The notes below the pieces were generated by a model that was given only the letters and a program-made list of their open reading frames with translations, had not been told where the DNA came from and ran no database searches. Source: Sepiola atlantica (taxonomy: Eukaryota; Mollusca; Cephalopoda; Sepiida; Sepiolidae). From it: a stretch of DNA of 64,000 bases. Positions within the stretch are counted from its first letter, which is position 1. The number at the start of each line of letters is the position of its first letter. A program made the position numbers and the translations under genes. The DNA lies in assembly GCA_963556195.1 (NCBI GenBank), contig OY744551.1:7900754-7964753 (forward strand), written 5' to 3'. Of the stretch, positions 42,986 through 54,329 are shown piece after piece.

Positions 42986-43378
42986 ATATATATTATATAT
43001 ATTTATATGAGAGAGAGAGAGTGGGTAGAAATGGATGAGGCTTTTACTTACTTCAAATGCCTCTATATTCTTTTCAATAGTTGAAAGGTATTTTCTTGTA
43101 CTCGTTTGTTTTTAGAATATTACTGTCTGCAAGAATAATTTTTTTATGTCGTATTCGAGGAACCAATTTTCCGAAAGCAATTCTTTTTTTTTTCACTAAC
43201 CCATCTTGAGTAGTTTTATACGAATTGTTAAAAACAGTATTTTAGAAACATTCGTATTTTCCTCTTTACTTTCAGCACAAAATAAACAATAATTTCAAGA
43301 TAAAGCTTTTATAAGTATAGTTTTTGCTCAACAAAACCAACGCTTTGAAATATTTGCCGTCACACTGGCTGCGTTTGA

Positions 43379-43414
<36 letters not shown>

Positions 43415-43498
43415 GGTGTACTAAAAGCGAACTTTTAGGAAAGGTAAAACCTATTGTGAAGAGTATACAGCTCAATATCCAGGATAGAGCAGGTAGAT

Positions 43499-43787
43499 AT
43501 GAAGAAGAATGGAAAGGAATTAGAGAAGCAAAAGCCAAATCAAAATTCAATTCAATTGCTCAGAGCAAGGTATATTCCGCAAAAAGGCAATTTATTCAAG
43601 TTAAATTTTCCTTAACTTATCTATCCCAGCAACTTCCTCTGATGATAAGATTTTGATCTTTGAAAAGCCTGGCTTAAGGAAAATTTAACTTGAATAAATT
43701 GCCTTTTTGCGGAATATACCTTGCTCTGAGCAATTGAATTGAATTTTGATTTGGCTTTTGCTTCTCAAATTCCTTTCCATTCTTCTT

Positions 43788-43791
<4 letters not shown>
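43499..43791. mobile_element. Foldback element with loop hammerhead
   Basis: Arms 43499-43620 and 43678-43791 are inverted copies (GAAGAAGAATGGAAAGGAAT mirrored, and ATATTCCGCAAAAAGGCAAT mirrored). The loop is the hammerhead block. (TA)n runs lie at both sides (43382-43411 and 43792-43816). Confidence 0.85.
43634..43681 (+). ncRNA. Hammerhead ribozyme-like motif
   Basis: Helix I is TTCCT (43634-43638) with AGGAA (43677-43681). CTGATGA is at 43639-43645. Helix II is AAGAT/ATCTT, and GAA is at 43662-43664. Helix III is AAGC/GCTT, and predicted cleavage is after A43676. Core complete; same family as 16.02 kb. Confidence 0.7.
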
Positions 43792-43819
<28 letters not shown>

Positions 43820-43821
<2 letters not shown>

Positions 43822-44087
43822 GATTTTTATTTACACAGACATGTACAAAATTTATTTCCAAATATGATCTAAGGTTAAGATCGGATTCTAACTCTGCCTG
43901 ATGAGATCTCAGTTTATAATAGCTGTTGATCGATAACATCGACATGCCAGTGTCGCAGATTTTGTACATGTCTGTGTAAATAAAAATAATCATATATAAA
44001 AGCTCTATTTGATATTGAGCACTTTTTATAAACCCGGTTGAAATTCTTCGGATTACTACCCTGTGGATGTTTTACCTGGATTACTAT

Positions 44088-44119
<32 letters not shown>

Positions 44120-44150
44120 TTATATATATATATAATCTATGGTACACATA
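43820..44150 (+). mobile_element. Foldback-family element related to 12.5-13.3 kb
   Basis: Right arm of the 12.5-kb family with GATCGGATTCTAACTCTGCC, the variant hammerhead, and the outer block ending GTGGATGTTTTACCTGGATT. Only a short inverted partner (ACATGTACAAAAT) remains at the left. (TA)n follows at about 44090-44135. Confidence 0.8.
43893..43959 (+). ncRNA. Variant hammerhead-like motif
   Basis: Same as 13160-13226: TCTGC/GCAGA helix I, CTGATGA (43898-43904), GATC/GATC helix II, GATAAC box, GTC before the cleavage site. The extra T in the second box is shared by all three copies in the window. Confidence 0.5.
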
Positions 44151-44278
44151 TTGTATTAGTTTCTGTAAATGTAAATCTGTAGAAACTCAAGTGTTTATAA
44201 AAAGTGCTCAATAACAAGTAGAGCTGTTCTTAGGTATAAATTTTTATTCATACAAACATTATTGGTTACATATGTGCA

Positions 44279-44322
44279 TACATGTTTCGGTTGTAATCTT
44301 CACAGAGAGTCAATCTCTTCAG
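44279..44322 (-). ncRNA. Hammerhead-like motif
   Basis: The minus strand has CTGAAGA (44316-44322), helix II GATTG/CAACC, GAAAC (44284-44288) and helix III ACATGT. Helix I is weak. Counterpart of 6926-6969. Confidence 0.5.
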
Positions 44323-44364
44323 ACCAAAGAAGACAGAGAATATATATATATATATCTATATATA

Positions 44365-44460
44365 TATCCATTTGTCCATCCACAGACGGCTGTTTCGTCA
44401 TATCATGACTCTTGGTCTGTTGACCAAACTTTTATTTTAGAGGTTGACCTGCTTGGTCTA
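44365..44460 (-). mobile_element. Degenerate hammerhead-type repeat
   Basis: The minus strand keeps helix II GTCAT/ATGAC, GAAAC, and GTC before TGTGGATGG. The CTGANGA box is mutated to CCAAGA. Related to the 45.05-kb element. Confidence 0.4.
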
Positions 44461-44499
44461 TTATTTAAAAAGGGTTGGAAGCAAGGCGATCCATGATGC

Positions 44500-45040
44500 A
44501 GGCCTGGCAAACATGCGACTGAGGGCGGACATGTGAAGACCAAAATTACTACTAAATAATAATTACCAAGAAAAGTGTTAGTAAGAAATTTCTTAGTAAT
44601 GTCCAGTAATTAGCAACTCTACATATTATTGGGAAGCAGCTTACAATAGTTGATTTATTTCCATCAAATCAAATGGAAAAAGTACAAAAATATAAAAGAA
44701 CAAAATTCACAAAAAATCACTTCATTCACCATAAATTAGACACATTTTCTATATAAAAAAAAATCATGAGTCAATTTGTTTATATTGACTAATTGATTAC
44801 ATAAAATATAATGACATAATACAATCAGAAAGCAAATTGAACATTTTACAAAATCAAATATTTTATGGACAAAAAAATGTTCGGAGAAACAATTTTGATC
44901 ATTGTAACAAAGTTTGTTGGTACTACTCCAGATGAAGCACCTAATTTCCTTGGTTGGGAGGCTTTTACTTACAGTTATTCTTTTTAATTTTTATTTTTGT
45001 CCCACTCCCCACTGCAAATGAATTTATATAAATATATATT
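44500..45040. other. No gene seen
   Basis: AT-rich unique-looking DNA without recognisable repeats or coding content. Confidence 0.5.
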
Positions 45041-45045
45041 TATAG

Positions 45046-45160
45046 TCCTCCACAGACACTGTTTTGCTGTATCTCAACTCTTCAGTGCTAGTGATTGAAC
45101 TTAAAGCCACTTATTTGCTAGTTGGCAGCTCTAACCACTAGACCACGGGGCAGACGCTAT
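45046..45160 (-). mobile_element. tRNA-headed SINE-like element with hammerhead-like block
   Basis: The minus strand opens CCCGTGGTCTAGTGGTTAGA (strong A box), then AAGTTCAATCAC (B-box-like). It then has CTGAAGA (45079-45085), helix II GTTG/CAGC, AAAAC in place of GAAAC, and a GTC cleavage triplet before TGTGG. One catalytic G is changed. The third tRNA-plus-hammerhead arrangement in the window. Confidence 0.6.
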
Positions 45161-45349
45161 TGATAAAAATATAATTTTAATTTCAAACACTTTGGGGATA
45201 TTTTTAAGCTGTCTTGGGAGAACGTGATAGGAATGGATTCCATCGGGCCTCACCAAAGACAAGAATGGAGGGGAAGACTTAGATTGAGACTAGACAATCA
45301 GCTTCATCATAAGATTCATTGTGACATATGAATTAGAAGATGATGACTT

Positions 45350-46285
45350 CTAGAGTGAGTAGGGGTGTGATGGCTTAAAGGGTGAGTGGGGTGTGATGGC
45401 TTAAAGGGTGAGTGGGGTGTGATGGCTTCAAGGGTGAGTGGGGTGTGATGGCTTCTAGGGTGAGTGGGGTGTGGTCGCTTCTAGGGTGAGTGGGGTGTGG
45501 TCGCTTCTAGGGTGAGTGAAGTGTGATGGCTTCAAGGGTGAGTGAAGTGTGATGGCTTCTAGGGTGAGTGAAGTGTGATGGCTTCAAGGGTGAGTGGGGT
45601 GTGATGGCTTCTAGGGTGAGTGGGGTGTGATGGCTTCAAGGGTGAGTGGGGTGTGATGGCTTAAAGGGTGAGTGGGGTGTGATGGCTTAAAGGGTGAGTG
45701 GGGTGTGATGGCTTAAAGGGTGAGTGGGGTGTGATGGCTTATAGAGTGAGTGGGGTGTGATGGCTTCAAGGGTGAGTGGGGTGTGATGGCTTCAAGGGTG
45801 AGTGGGGTGTGATGGCTTCAAGGGTGAGTGGGGTGTGGTCGCTTCAAGGGTGAGTGGGGTGTGGTCGCTTCTAGGGTGAGTGGGGTGTGGTCGCTTCTAG
45901 GGTGAGTGAAGTGTGATGGCTTCAAGGGTGAGTGAAGTGTGATGGCTTCAAGGGTGAGTGGGGTGTGATGGCTTCTAGGGTGAGTGGGGTGTGATGGCTT
46001 CAAGGGTGAGTGGGGTGTGATGGCTTCTAGGGTGAGTGGGGTGTGGTCGCTTCTAGGGTGAGTGGGGTGTGGTCGCTTCTAGGGTGAGTGAAGTGTGATG
46101 GCTTCAAGGGTGAGTGAAGTGTGATGGCTTCAAGGGTGAGTGGGGTGTGGTGGCTTCAAGGGTGAGTGGGGTGTGGTGGCTTCAAGGGTGAGTGGGGTGT
46201 GGTGGCTTCAAGGGTGAGTGGGGTGTGATGGCTTCTAGGGTGAGTGAGGTGCGTGTGATGGCTTCTAGGGTGAGTGGGGTATTGT
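45350..46285 (+). repeat. 26-bp G-rich minisatellite, about 36 units
   Basis: Unit: GTGATGGCTTCAAGGGTGAG then TGGGGT, with CTTAAAG, CTTCTAG, GTGAAGT and GTGGTCGC variants in repeating combinations (for example 45470-45560 against 45840-45940 and 46040-46130), suggesting a higher-order unit. Runs of three to four G occur in every unit. Confidence 0.95.
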
Positions 46286-46429
46286 AGTGACTATAATGAT
46301 CTTAGCCAATAGTCGGATAGTAAAATAAGTTATTGTAAATCAAGGATGACCAAAGACACATTCCTCAAACTTTTGATGACCTTGTGCCTTATTTTTTCTA
46401 ATTTTATTGTTATTATATGACGAATAAAT

Positions 46430-46462
46430 AATTCAAAGTGTAGTATCTGTTCTGATACACCA
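46430..46462 (+). pseudogene. Short U2 snRNA-like fragment
   Basis: TTCAAAGTGTAGTATCTGTT then CTGATA matches the U2 5' region over about 25 nt. The SINE body does not follow. Confidence 0.5.
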
Positions 46463-46724
46463 CTTTTGTAAATGTATTTCTAAAAAAATTTTTATTTGTA
46501 TTAAATTTTTTTTTCTTTTTCCTTTTAGGTAAGTACATGTCTTTGGAGAAACTTGACGAGAAAATAAAAGTAAGAATTACACTGATTATCTCCCTCTCCC
46601 CACTCTTTTAGGGCCATAAAGTGTGTTTATTCAGAAGATATAGATATATATATATAATCGACAGAGGGAGAAGTGCTGTGTTGAATAACCGATCTTTGTA
46701 TAGAATGCGAAAGAATCAATCAAA

Positions 46725-46912
46725 CACAAGAGTATGACACTCCTCAGCCTAACATTCACAAATAACATGAATTGGAACAAATAAATAGAAGACATTGCCA
46801 AGACTGTTGCAAAGAAAAGTGGGCTCCCTTTACCATGCTAGAAAACTTTTCACACCTACCAGTATTCTATATCTCTACGAAACCACCATCCGCCCATGCA
46901 TGGAGTATTTCA
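46725..46912 (+). pseudogene. LINE fragment interrupted by a SINE
   Basis: Encodes pieces reading LSLTFTNNMNWN, DIAKTVAKK and, after a shift, PTSILYLYETTIRPCMEY, the block just after the reverse transcriptase core. It stops at a SINE (46915) at the point where relatives continue CHIWGG. Confidence 0.75.
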
Positions 46913-46914
46913 TT

Positions 46915-47026
46915 TACCTCCTCTCTAGGAGGTTAGACACAAGGTGTGGATTTTGATGAAAGTGTTTCTGTGGAACGAACTGGATTCGAACCCGGCACAC
47001 CCAGGTCCTCAATCCGCGCTGTCTCT
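46915..47026 (-). mobile_element. tRNA-derived SINE, 5' truncated
   Basis: Reverse copy of the 36.9-kb family: GGGTTCGAATCC B box, AACACTTTCATCAAAA, tail hairpin ACCTCC...GGAGGT. The A-box end is replaced by a (CTCTGT) microsatellite. It sits inside a LINE fragment. Confidence 0.82.
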
Positions 47027-47589
47027 CTCTCTGTCTCTGTCCGTCTTTGTCTGTCTCACTCTGTCTCTCTATCTCTATCTAGTAGTATTACTGCCAGTGG
47101 TGGTATTCTCTATACACAAAGTGTTACCTACTGTACTTTGTTATAAGAAACTAGGAGAATATCAGCTAAATCATTTTTTGCACCACTTTTATGTCTCTTT
47201 ACGAAGATTAGAATAAAGATATAATGCTACTAAACCTTATGTCTAGAATCCTTATTCCCATTTTAATCAAAGTTCATTACATGATTTTGATTCTAGAAAA
47301 TTCCTGCAATTTAAGACGCAAGCTTTAAGAAGAAATTAAAATTCAGGGAATCTTGCTTACGTAATGACCAATAATTATGGATCCGAAATAGCCCGACGTC
47401 GTTGAAATAGTAATGTCTTCTTCGATATGAGGTTCTATGCTGTGATTGTGAGCCACTTGAGTCTTTAAAAAATTAATTTACCTCCAGATACGAGGCAGTA
47501 AGATTTTTTTTTTTTATGTCCGTAAATAAGCAGCTTAGCTTTTTTAAGTGGGCTGACTGTGTGGTCTACTCTGAGTGACACTAGTATCT

Positions 47590-47690
47590 AAATATATATT
47601 CTAGCACAGTGGGCAAGGAGGTCGTTTGTGTTTCTGTTGGCTTCATAGACAAATGGGGTTTTGGGTTCGAAGGTGATGGACTGTTTGTGT
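47590..47690 (+). pseudogene. Weak tRNA-like sequence
   Basis: AGTGGGCAAGGAGGTCG and GGGTTCGAAGG resemble A and B boxes. No further structure recognised; 47690-48470 contains no gene I can support. Confidence 0.35.
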
Positions 47691-48429
47691 TCAGTTGGAC
47701 TTAGTGTTAGGACGATTAAGATTAACTCGAATCAGAAATCGGAAAAATCAGAACCTTTTTCGGGTACCGGAATTGGAAAAATTTGTACCTATTTTCCGAT
47801 GAGAAAAACTATTTTAATTGTTTTTTTTTTGTTTGTTTTTGTTTAAAACTTAATTATCCATTGCTGGTACTAATGATAAAATGATAAATATTTATTGATT
47901 TTAAACTACCAGTAAAACTAAAATCTATAGATTTTAAAGTTTAGATTTTAAATCAGACCCCATCTCGCCCACAAGTGTATTTTTACGTTTGTGAAAATAT
48001 ATGCACATAATCCGATGACTTTTTACCATAATTCGAAAATTAAAAATAACAATTCTGTGGCTTAATATTTTGAGAGTTGAGAATCGGAATTGGTAATTGT
48101 ATCGGAATCGGGGGGGGGGGAAATATTGGAATCGTCTCATCACTAGTTGGACTTTAATTTTTATTCGGTTGACCTCGGAGTTCTAATTTCAAGTCTGTCA
48201 TTCGGCGGAGAAGTATTCTTGTAACGTCTCAAAATTAAACATCGTTACTTCTATTGACGCTTGAATTGTGCTTTGGTTTGGAAGTGGAATCCTTTCGTTG
48301 CAGCAGTGGCGGACACCACATGATTGACGCTATGATCGGTGTCAGAATCGATCACCAAGACAACAAGTGGACGATCACGGCATGCGCAGTGAACACACAC
48401 GCACATGTTTACGCTGAAAAATATGAGAA

Positions 48430-48790
48430 AGGGAGATAGTTTATATATTCAAACTAAGGGGTCGTGGCGATTTCCGGAGTCAACTTCTTGGTTGTATGCC
48501 GCAAAGACTCAAGTATAAGTCCTAGTACTTAAAAATATTATGAGAAAGGGAGATAGTTTGAATATGACTGGATGATACAAAGACTAAAGTATAAGTCCTA
48601 GTACTTAAAAATATCATGAGAAAGGGAGATAGTTTGAATATGACTGGATGATACAAAGACTAAAGTATAAGTCCTAGTACTTAAAAATATCATGAGAAAG
48701 GGAGATAGTTTGAATATGACTGGATGATACAAAGACTAAAGTATAAGTCCTAGTACTTAAAAAATATGAGAAAGGGAGATAGTTTGAAAA
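48430..48790 (+). repeat. 76-bp tandem repeat, about four units
   Basis: Units contain TATGAGAAAGGGAGATAGTT, GACTGGATGATACAAAGACT and AAGTATAAGTCCTAGTACTT. The first unit (48420-48540) is diverged. Confidence 0.9.
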
Positions 48791-48799
48791 TACTTTTAC

Positions 48800-49700
48800 T
48801 TCACTTTTCATATCAACTTTGAGAAATTCTTTTTCAATGTTTATTAAAAGTCTGAAAGTCACTTTTGTCCGCTGCTCATCCCTGGTGTTTTAGCGTGAAG
48901 CAAAAAGAATGTGTTAAACCATCTCCATGACACGACGCTAGTCTGCCACCACTTCTAATTCCCAGCAAGACTGCTAACCATTTATACATATGGTTGGAGT
49001 GTTTTCCTTCCAGCATCCGGTATTCCTAAATGGTTGCCCTCGTAACGCTAACTAGGCTCAGCTTCCCTTGAATTCGATTATCCAACGGGAGTCGGTATTG
49101 AGGTGATTTTAACCGTGACTAAATTTATAACGAAGAACGGTTGCACAATCCCTAACTGCCGATTTTCTGAACCACCATTACTTGATTTCAGTCGCAATAC
49201 CTCCTGTCAGAAAACACTTCGCTTTTTACATCAGCTGTGATCGTCCTGTTGGCCGGGCCACAAATTTGCCGACTGCAACCCCATGCAAACGGGTAAAATC
49301 CCCCTGAAAACGGGACCACCTGTAATACTGGGCAGTGACGCTTTAGGACAGGATCCTGGTGGCTGAACCATTCTTCCACTTCGGCCTGTACTTCGGCTAA
49401 ACAGGAGATTTGAACGGCTGGTCACTAGTATATATATCAGTTAATCCCCAACCGCATTATTCAGTCTGATTTATTTAAAAATCAAAATCTTATTTCTCCT
49501 TGTTATTTTCTTTATAAATAGATACGCAAAGGTGGTGGCTGAGGGTCAATTGTGTTAATAAGAAAATAGATTACTACTGGGAAGGAGTAGTATTTTCAAG
49601 GAGTAGTCTCCGTACTCTTACTGTTAAATTTCCTTCTGGGAGAAATGTTATATCTAAGTAATGCAATGCAGTCAGAGAGCTATGCAGTCAGAGAGCTATG
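48800..49700. other. No gene recognised
   Basis: Mixed-composition DNA, higher in GC at 48.9-49.43 kb (AATGGTTGCCCTCGTAACGC and similar), without a known family signature. 49700-49800 repeats 36.1 kb. Confidence 0.45.
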
Positions 49701-50039
49701 CATTCTAGGAATATAAAATAATTATCCTACCCATAGAATTACATTTTAGAACGTTATTCGGCATTAAATAACGCTTAGATGGTTGACATGCCATAAAACA
49801 AACCAGACAGAAATTATTTTTCATTGTTTATTAGTTGCTTCTGTGAGATTGAAGACCATAGATATGTTTTTATAAATTTCAGTTTCACGACTGAGGATGC
49901 GAGCATAAGATTGGAAAGATATCCCTTCCATACTGCAGTAAGCACTCCCAAGCATCTGTAGTAGCGATGGGGAAACTCTATTAAAACTTATCGAAACGTT
50001 AAAAAAAGATGCGTTATCAGTGGCTACGGCTCTTAGGTT

Positions 50040-50985
50040 TCACTTAATACATCCTATTCTGGACCCAACCCTCTTCTGGATCTCCATAAATGATCTCCCA
50101 AACCACATCCTAAGATCATTCGTCGGCATTTATGCTGATGACACAACCATTTAGCGAAACACCTCGAAGAGCATTAATGATCAGGTTCTTTCTGTCTCTC
50201 TCTCTCTCTCTCTCTATCTATTTCGTTTATTTATTTATTTAGTTATATACCTGGTGCAATGGGGAAAAGGTGGCTGGTTACTTTTAATGTGTCAAAGACC
50301 AAGCTCCTCTCCTTTCACCACCAACGCTCTGATCCCCACTTTGTCCCAGTTGAAATGAACGGCTCTCCCTTGAGGAAGCCCATTGCTTTGATAAGCTCCT
50401 GAAACTGACCTTCTCTTCAGACTTGAAATGGAAGACTTGCATCAAATCTGTTGCTAAGACCGCTGGAAATATTGTTGGATCATTCCACCGCTCTAGAAGG
50501 TATCTCACGCCCGACGCCATCCTCTACCTGTACAAGAGTCAAACACATCCTAAGATGGGGAGGTACTGCGTCCACATATGGGGAGGTGCTGCTCTGAGCA
50601 TCCTTTCCTGCCTTGACATAATTCAAAACCGACTTCGAAATCTAGTGGGGGATGTCCTCTTCTCTTCCCTACAGTCACTCTCTCACGGAAGAGATGTTGC
50701 TAGTCTTTCTTTGCTCTACCATTATTTTCATGGCAGGTGCTCGACTGAGCTCCAATCTATGCTCCCCTATTGTAAAACATTTACAATAAGAAACCGCCTA
50801 GCTACTACAACTGTCAATGATTTCCCTTTCTCGCTTTGCGTGCCCAAGACGAAACGAAACTTCCAGAACTTCTAGAACTGCTTGTCTGCGGAACAGTGCT
50901 GCGAGCCTGCTTCCCTGCCGACTGCAATATGGTCGTATTCAAGTCCAATGTAAACAAGTTCTTGTTGATCCGTCCCATAAATAAT
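50040..50985 (+). pseudogene. LINE ORF2 reverse transcriptase remnant
   Basis: Contains the reverse transcriptase core (ILDPTLFWISINDLPNHIL, then IYADDTT with the YADD active site near 50130-50141) followed by a stop. Further blocks follow: SKTKLLSF, LTFSSDLKWKTCIKSVAK, IVGSFHRSRRYLTPDAILYL, WGGAALSILSCLDIIQNRLR, GRDVASLSLLYHYFHGRCS, and finally PADCNMVVFKSNVNKFLL. A CT microsatellite (50190-50217) and frameshifts break it. This is the most complete LINE in the window; endonuclease and 5' parts are absent. CR1/L2/Jockey-like by peptide pattern. Confidence 0.85.
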
Positions 50986-51184
50986 AAATGTCTGCTCTGC
51001 TACAACCATCGTGTCGGTGAACGCGATGTTGTCTTACCATCCACCAGTCAAACTCTTTAACCCCTATCCTCGAGTGGCCATTGGGCCTTGATAAGCAGTG
51101 ACCTTTAATGAAAAAAAAATTTAAAGAATCCCACGTAAATATTTCATTAAATATCACACAAAAAAACAAACTAATAAAACGTAG

Positions 51185-51350
51185 GTTACTTATGCAGTTT
51201 ACAGACCGGGCTGAAATAATAGCATAATTTAGAAAACCATTAGAAAAAAAATTCTGTACTTTTACCTTACAATTTAATAAACAAAAAATACCATTAAAAT
51301 GTAATTATACTTGAAAATCCTATCTAAAAAAATAGCCCGGTCTGTAAACT
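51185..51350. repeat. Inverted repeat around AGACCGGGCT
   Basis: GCAGTTTACAGACCGGGCTG (51195) is inverted at 51330-51350. A similar segment lies at 19.68-19.79 kb. Confidence 0.75.
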
Positions 51351-51674
51351 GCAGAAGTACCAAACATAGTTGCACCCGTTCCAGAGCTATTCACTGCAAC
51401 AGTAGGTAAAATAATTAACGTTGATGCACCAAAAATTTGCAGAAAAGAAGAGTTATGACTTGTTACTTTTGCTAGATGCTCCACGTGTATGCATATAGGA
51501 AGCACCATTTTCGCTAGGCAGAAACGATACACCATGGTAAAGGAATGAAAGACTACCCATTGCCTCGGTAGTGTGTGAATCTTCAAGATTAGTTTATCAC
51601 CACTGAAATTTCAAAATAACTATTTTATTTCCCTTTCTGATCGGATACCATGTGCCCACCACCCACCTCTGCAC

Positions 51675-51815
51675 CTGGTGCTATCAGATCAGCCTGTCTG
51701 AAAATAACGGTTTCCTGCCCTAAAATGCACCAAACATTGATGTTATTCTTTGTTTTCCTTTCCCGTTACAAAACTCAATCATGTTCTGCAAAAACAAAAA
51801 CAACAATTTTCCTCG
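51675..51815 (+). repeat. Dispersed repeat shared with 58.0 kb
   Basis: CTGGTGCTATCAGATCAGCC, ACGGTTTCCTG and CTCAATCATGTTCTGCAAAA recur at 58008-58140 in the same orientation. 51820-52230 holds no recognisable gene. Confidence 0.8.
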
Positions 51816-52234
51816 ACAAAACAACCAAACCAAACACCATGAATAAATATTTGAAGATATAAAGAACTTGAAGCATAAAGCTTTTACCAAAGTGACCAGA
51901 TTTTGCATTAAAATAAACCAAAAAGGGTTGATGTGCCGTAAAACACAAAACAACCTAACAAAAGCACATCCACCTCTGCATCAGTAACACAGCATAAACA
52001 AGTATTTCAATCGGGTGGTTTCAAATTGATATGGAAAATATTTTTTGTATTTAATTTTTAGGCAGATTATTGTACAGCCATTCTCTGAGATGCTGTCAGG
52101 TAACCTGAATTCCGAATATGAGATGTCGTAAACATAAATTCTTCAATCGATTCACGCTTTTATTTTGTATCTATGGAGGGTGATGCTGTCAAATACCGAG
52201 ATAGGAAGTCAGATGGAGAAAAAAAAAAATCCCA

Positions 52235-52470
52235 ACTCTAGAAGGCGTGCCTCTAGACAGGATCCTCGGCTGCGTGCCTCTAGTCAGGATCCCCTCCTCG
52301 GCTGCGTGCCTCTAGACAGGATCCTCGGCTGCGTGCCTCTAGACAGGATCCTCGGCTGCGTGCCTCTAGTCAGGACCCCCTCCTCGGCTGCGTGCCTCTA
52401 GGTCAGGACCCCCACCCCCCTGCGTGCCTCTAGTCAGGACCCCCACCCCCATGTGTGACTTTAGCCAGGG
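52235..52470 (+). repeat. 27-31-bp minisatellite
   Basis: About eight units of GCGTGCCTCTAGACAGGATC then CTCGGCT, with (T)CAGGATCCCC or CAGGACCCCC variants. A solitary unit occurs at 54125-54155. Confidence 0.92.
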
Positions 52471-52867
52471 ACCACCTGCAAAAATTGCTAAGTCATGAAG
52501 CCAAGGTCAGGTGTCGGCTGAAAAAGAAATTCGAATCCCAACTTTGGCATCGTTTTTAAATCTTTCAGAACTAATCTTAGCACTGTACAAAATTCACGAG
52601 TTGATAATCATTGTGTGAAACCCGGGTACCATACTGTCGAAAATATTTTCGAATAAGATCGATTCTACTAAAACCGATGGTGTGAGGTGTATTTTTGAGT
52701 TTCTATTGTTGAAGAGCGCCTACTCACGTCTTTTTTATGCGTTTATTGATCCAAAGCTAACGACCGATTTGACGCATCCCTTCTGCTTTTCTGACGAGTT
52801 GATGGTAAAGTCACGAAACCCGGTTCCCACACGATGAAATTATGATTATATATATATATATATATAT

Positions 52868-53610
52868 ATACTAGCAGAGCTACCCGGTGTTGCCCAGGTT
52901 AGAGTGTGGGGTAGCATCATATGCAACATCATAGTAGGGAGAGTTTACTTTAACAGCAACTTTCATACTGTCAGCTAAATATCTTACTCACCGAGCTATT
53001 CAGATATATGTTAATACGCTTAAACTAACGCTAATAAATAGATTAATTTCATTGTGTAACATTTTTGAAAATTGTCATTAGCTTCTTTAAGTGGCAGCCA
53101 GAGACGCAAAAATACTTCCATTATGTTCACATGCAAATTTTGCATGTGAATACAATTATATTGGAAGTACACTTCCTATTATGTCTTCGTTTTTAGGGAT
53201 AGACATGCACAGACAGAGAGGTGTTCTCCTTGATATATATATATATATATATATGTATATTTCATTTCAATCAAAGGGAAAACAGTTTTCAGTGTACGGG
53301 TTGTGCCCTGGAGACCAGCTGAATATTATCAAAATATGCTAAAATTTTGGGAATAGACGTCATTTTTGGTCATTTACCTATGGTTTAAATTTCATTTGAA
53401 CAAAAGGGAAAAGTTTTCAGTGCCCCGGGACCCCCAGCGTTGAAGTGATATATTTCTTATATCGCCTATGACCTTCACCGAGAGATCAGTAGTCCACATG
53501 CCACTTTTCAAGCAATTCTGTACAGCGGTTTGGGTGAACATAAGACGCAAAGATAAGGCGTGGACACACACACAGACGGTTACTATTTTTTATATATAGA
53601 AGATAAATAA
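52868..53610 (+). repeat. (TA)-linked CCCG-type element
   Basis: ACTAGCAGAGCTACCCGGTG then TTGCCCAGG after (TA)n. It ends near ACAGACGGTTACTATTTTTT and TATATAGAAGATAAATAA. An internal (TA)n lies at 53233-53254. The start and end recur in several other window elements. No coding capacity recognised. Confidence 0.6.
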
Positions 53611-54254
53611 TGTGCGTGCGTGTTGCCGTTTTAAATAGATGGTTGTGTGAAAGTCTTCGATCGGTCCACCATTGAAAGGACTGACAGAATCGATGAGTGA
53701 TTTTATCGCTAACAGAAATAAATAATTCATTATTGTTGATCACTTGTTTAGATTTATGCGAAAGTTAAACATCCAATGAAACCTCGTATCAATTTAATAT
53801 TTACTAGGTTTTTGTTTTATTTTTTAATTACAATGTTTCTCTTGCTAATAGTCCAGAATACTACCCATCAAAAATGTGAATATCATTTATTTATAAACTG
53901 TCATCTCTATAATGAGTTTTTTTTTTTTTTTAAAATCTTTGATACAATAGATATGCGGAAAACATTAAGAAGTTTGTCAAACTAAAAAAAGAAAATCATA
54001 TCTGCATTTGAAAGTAGATGAGGACTCTCTGCTACCCCCTGTTCTCACTAAAAAAAAATTAAATTCTTTTTTTTTTTGTTTTTGTTTTTAGAAAGCAAAT
54101 CCAGACTCAGTCGGTTTTAAAGGGCGTGCCTCTAGTCAGGACCCTCTGCAAGTGTTTTTTTAAAGTTTACAAATTGTAATTATAACTCAATGCCTATGTG
54201 TTCTTATAAGCACCCCAGTGTGATCCTTCCAGACTGAGGGCTTGCTGCCTGGAA

Positions 54255-54325
54255 TCAAAGCTCCTTGTTTACACTTTCGAAACGGACTAAGTCTACCTGA
54301 GATTAATGGAAGACAGAAGAGGTTT
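54255..54325 (+). repeat. Dispersed block shared with 54.79 kb
   Basis: CAAAGCTCCTTGTTTACACT...GATTAATGGAAGACAGA recurs at 54795-54860. The hairpin-led element lies between and may be inserted in it. Confidence 0.65.
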
Positions 54326-54329
54326 ATTG

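Noticed and set aside
49880..49935. CTGAGGA followed by GGAAAGATAT near 49.88 kb as another hammerhead
   Set aside because: The boxes are spaced like a hammerhead but no helix II or helix I pairing could be drawn.
51320..51586. Minus-strand open frame of 88 codons
   Set aside because: No known motif; its end lies in an inverted repeat shared with 19.7 kb, so a gene is not supported.
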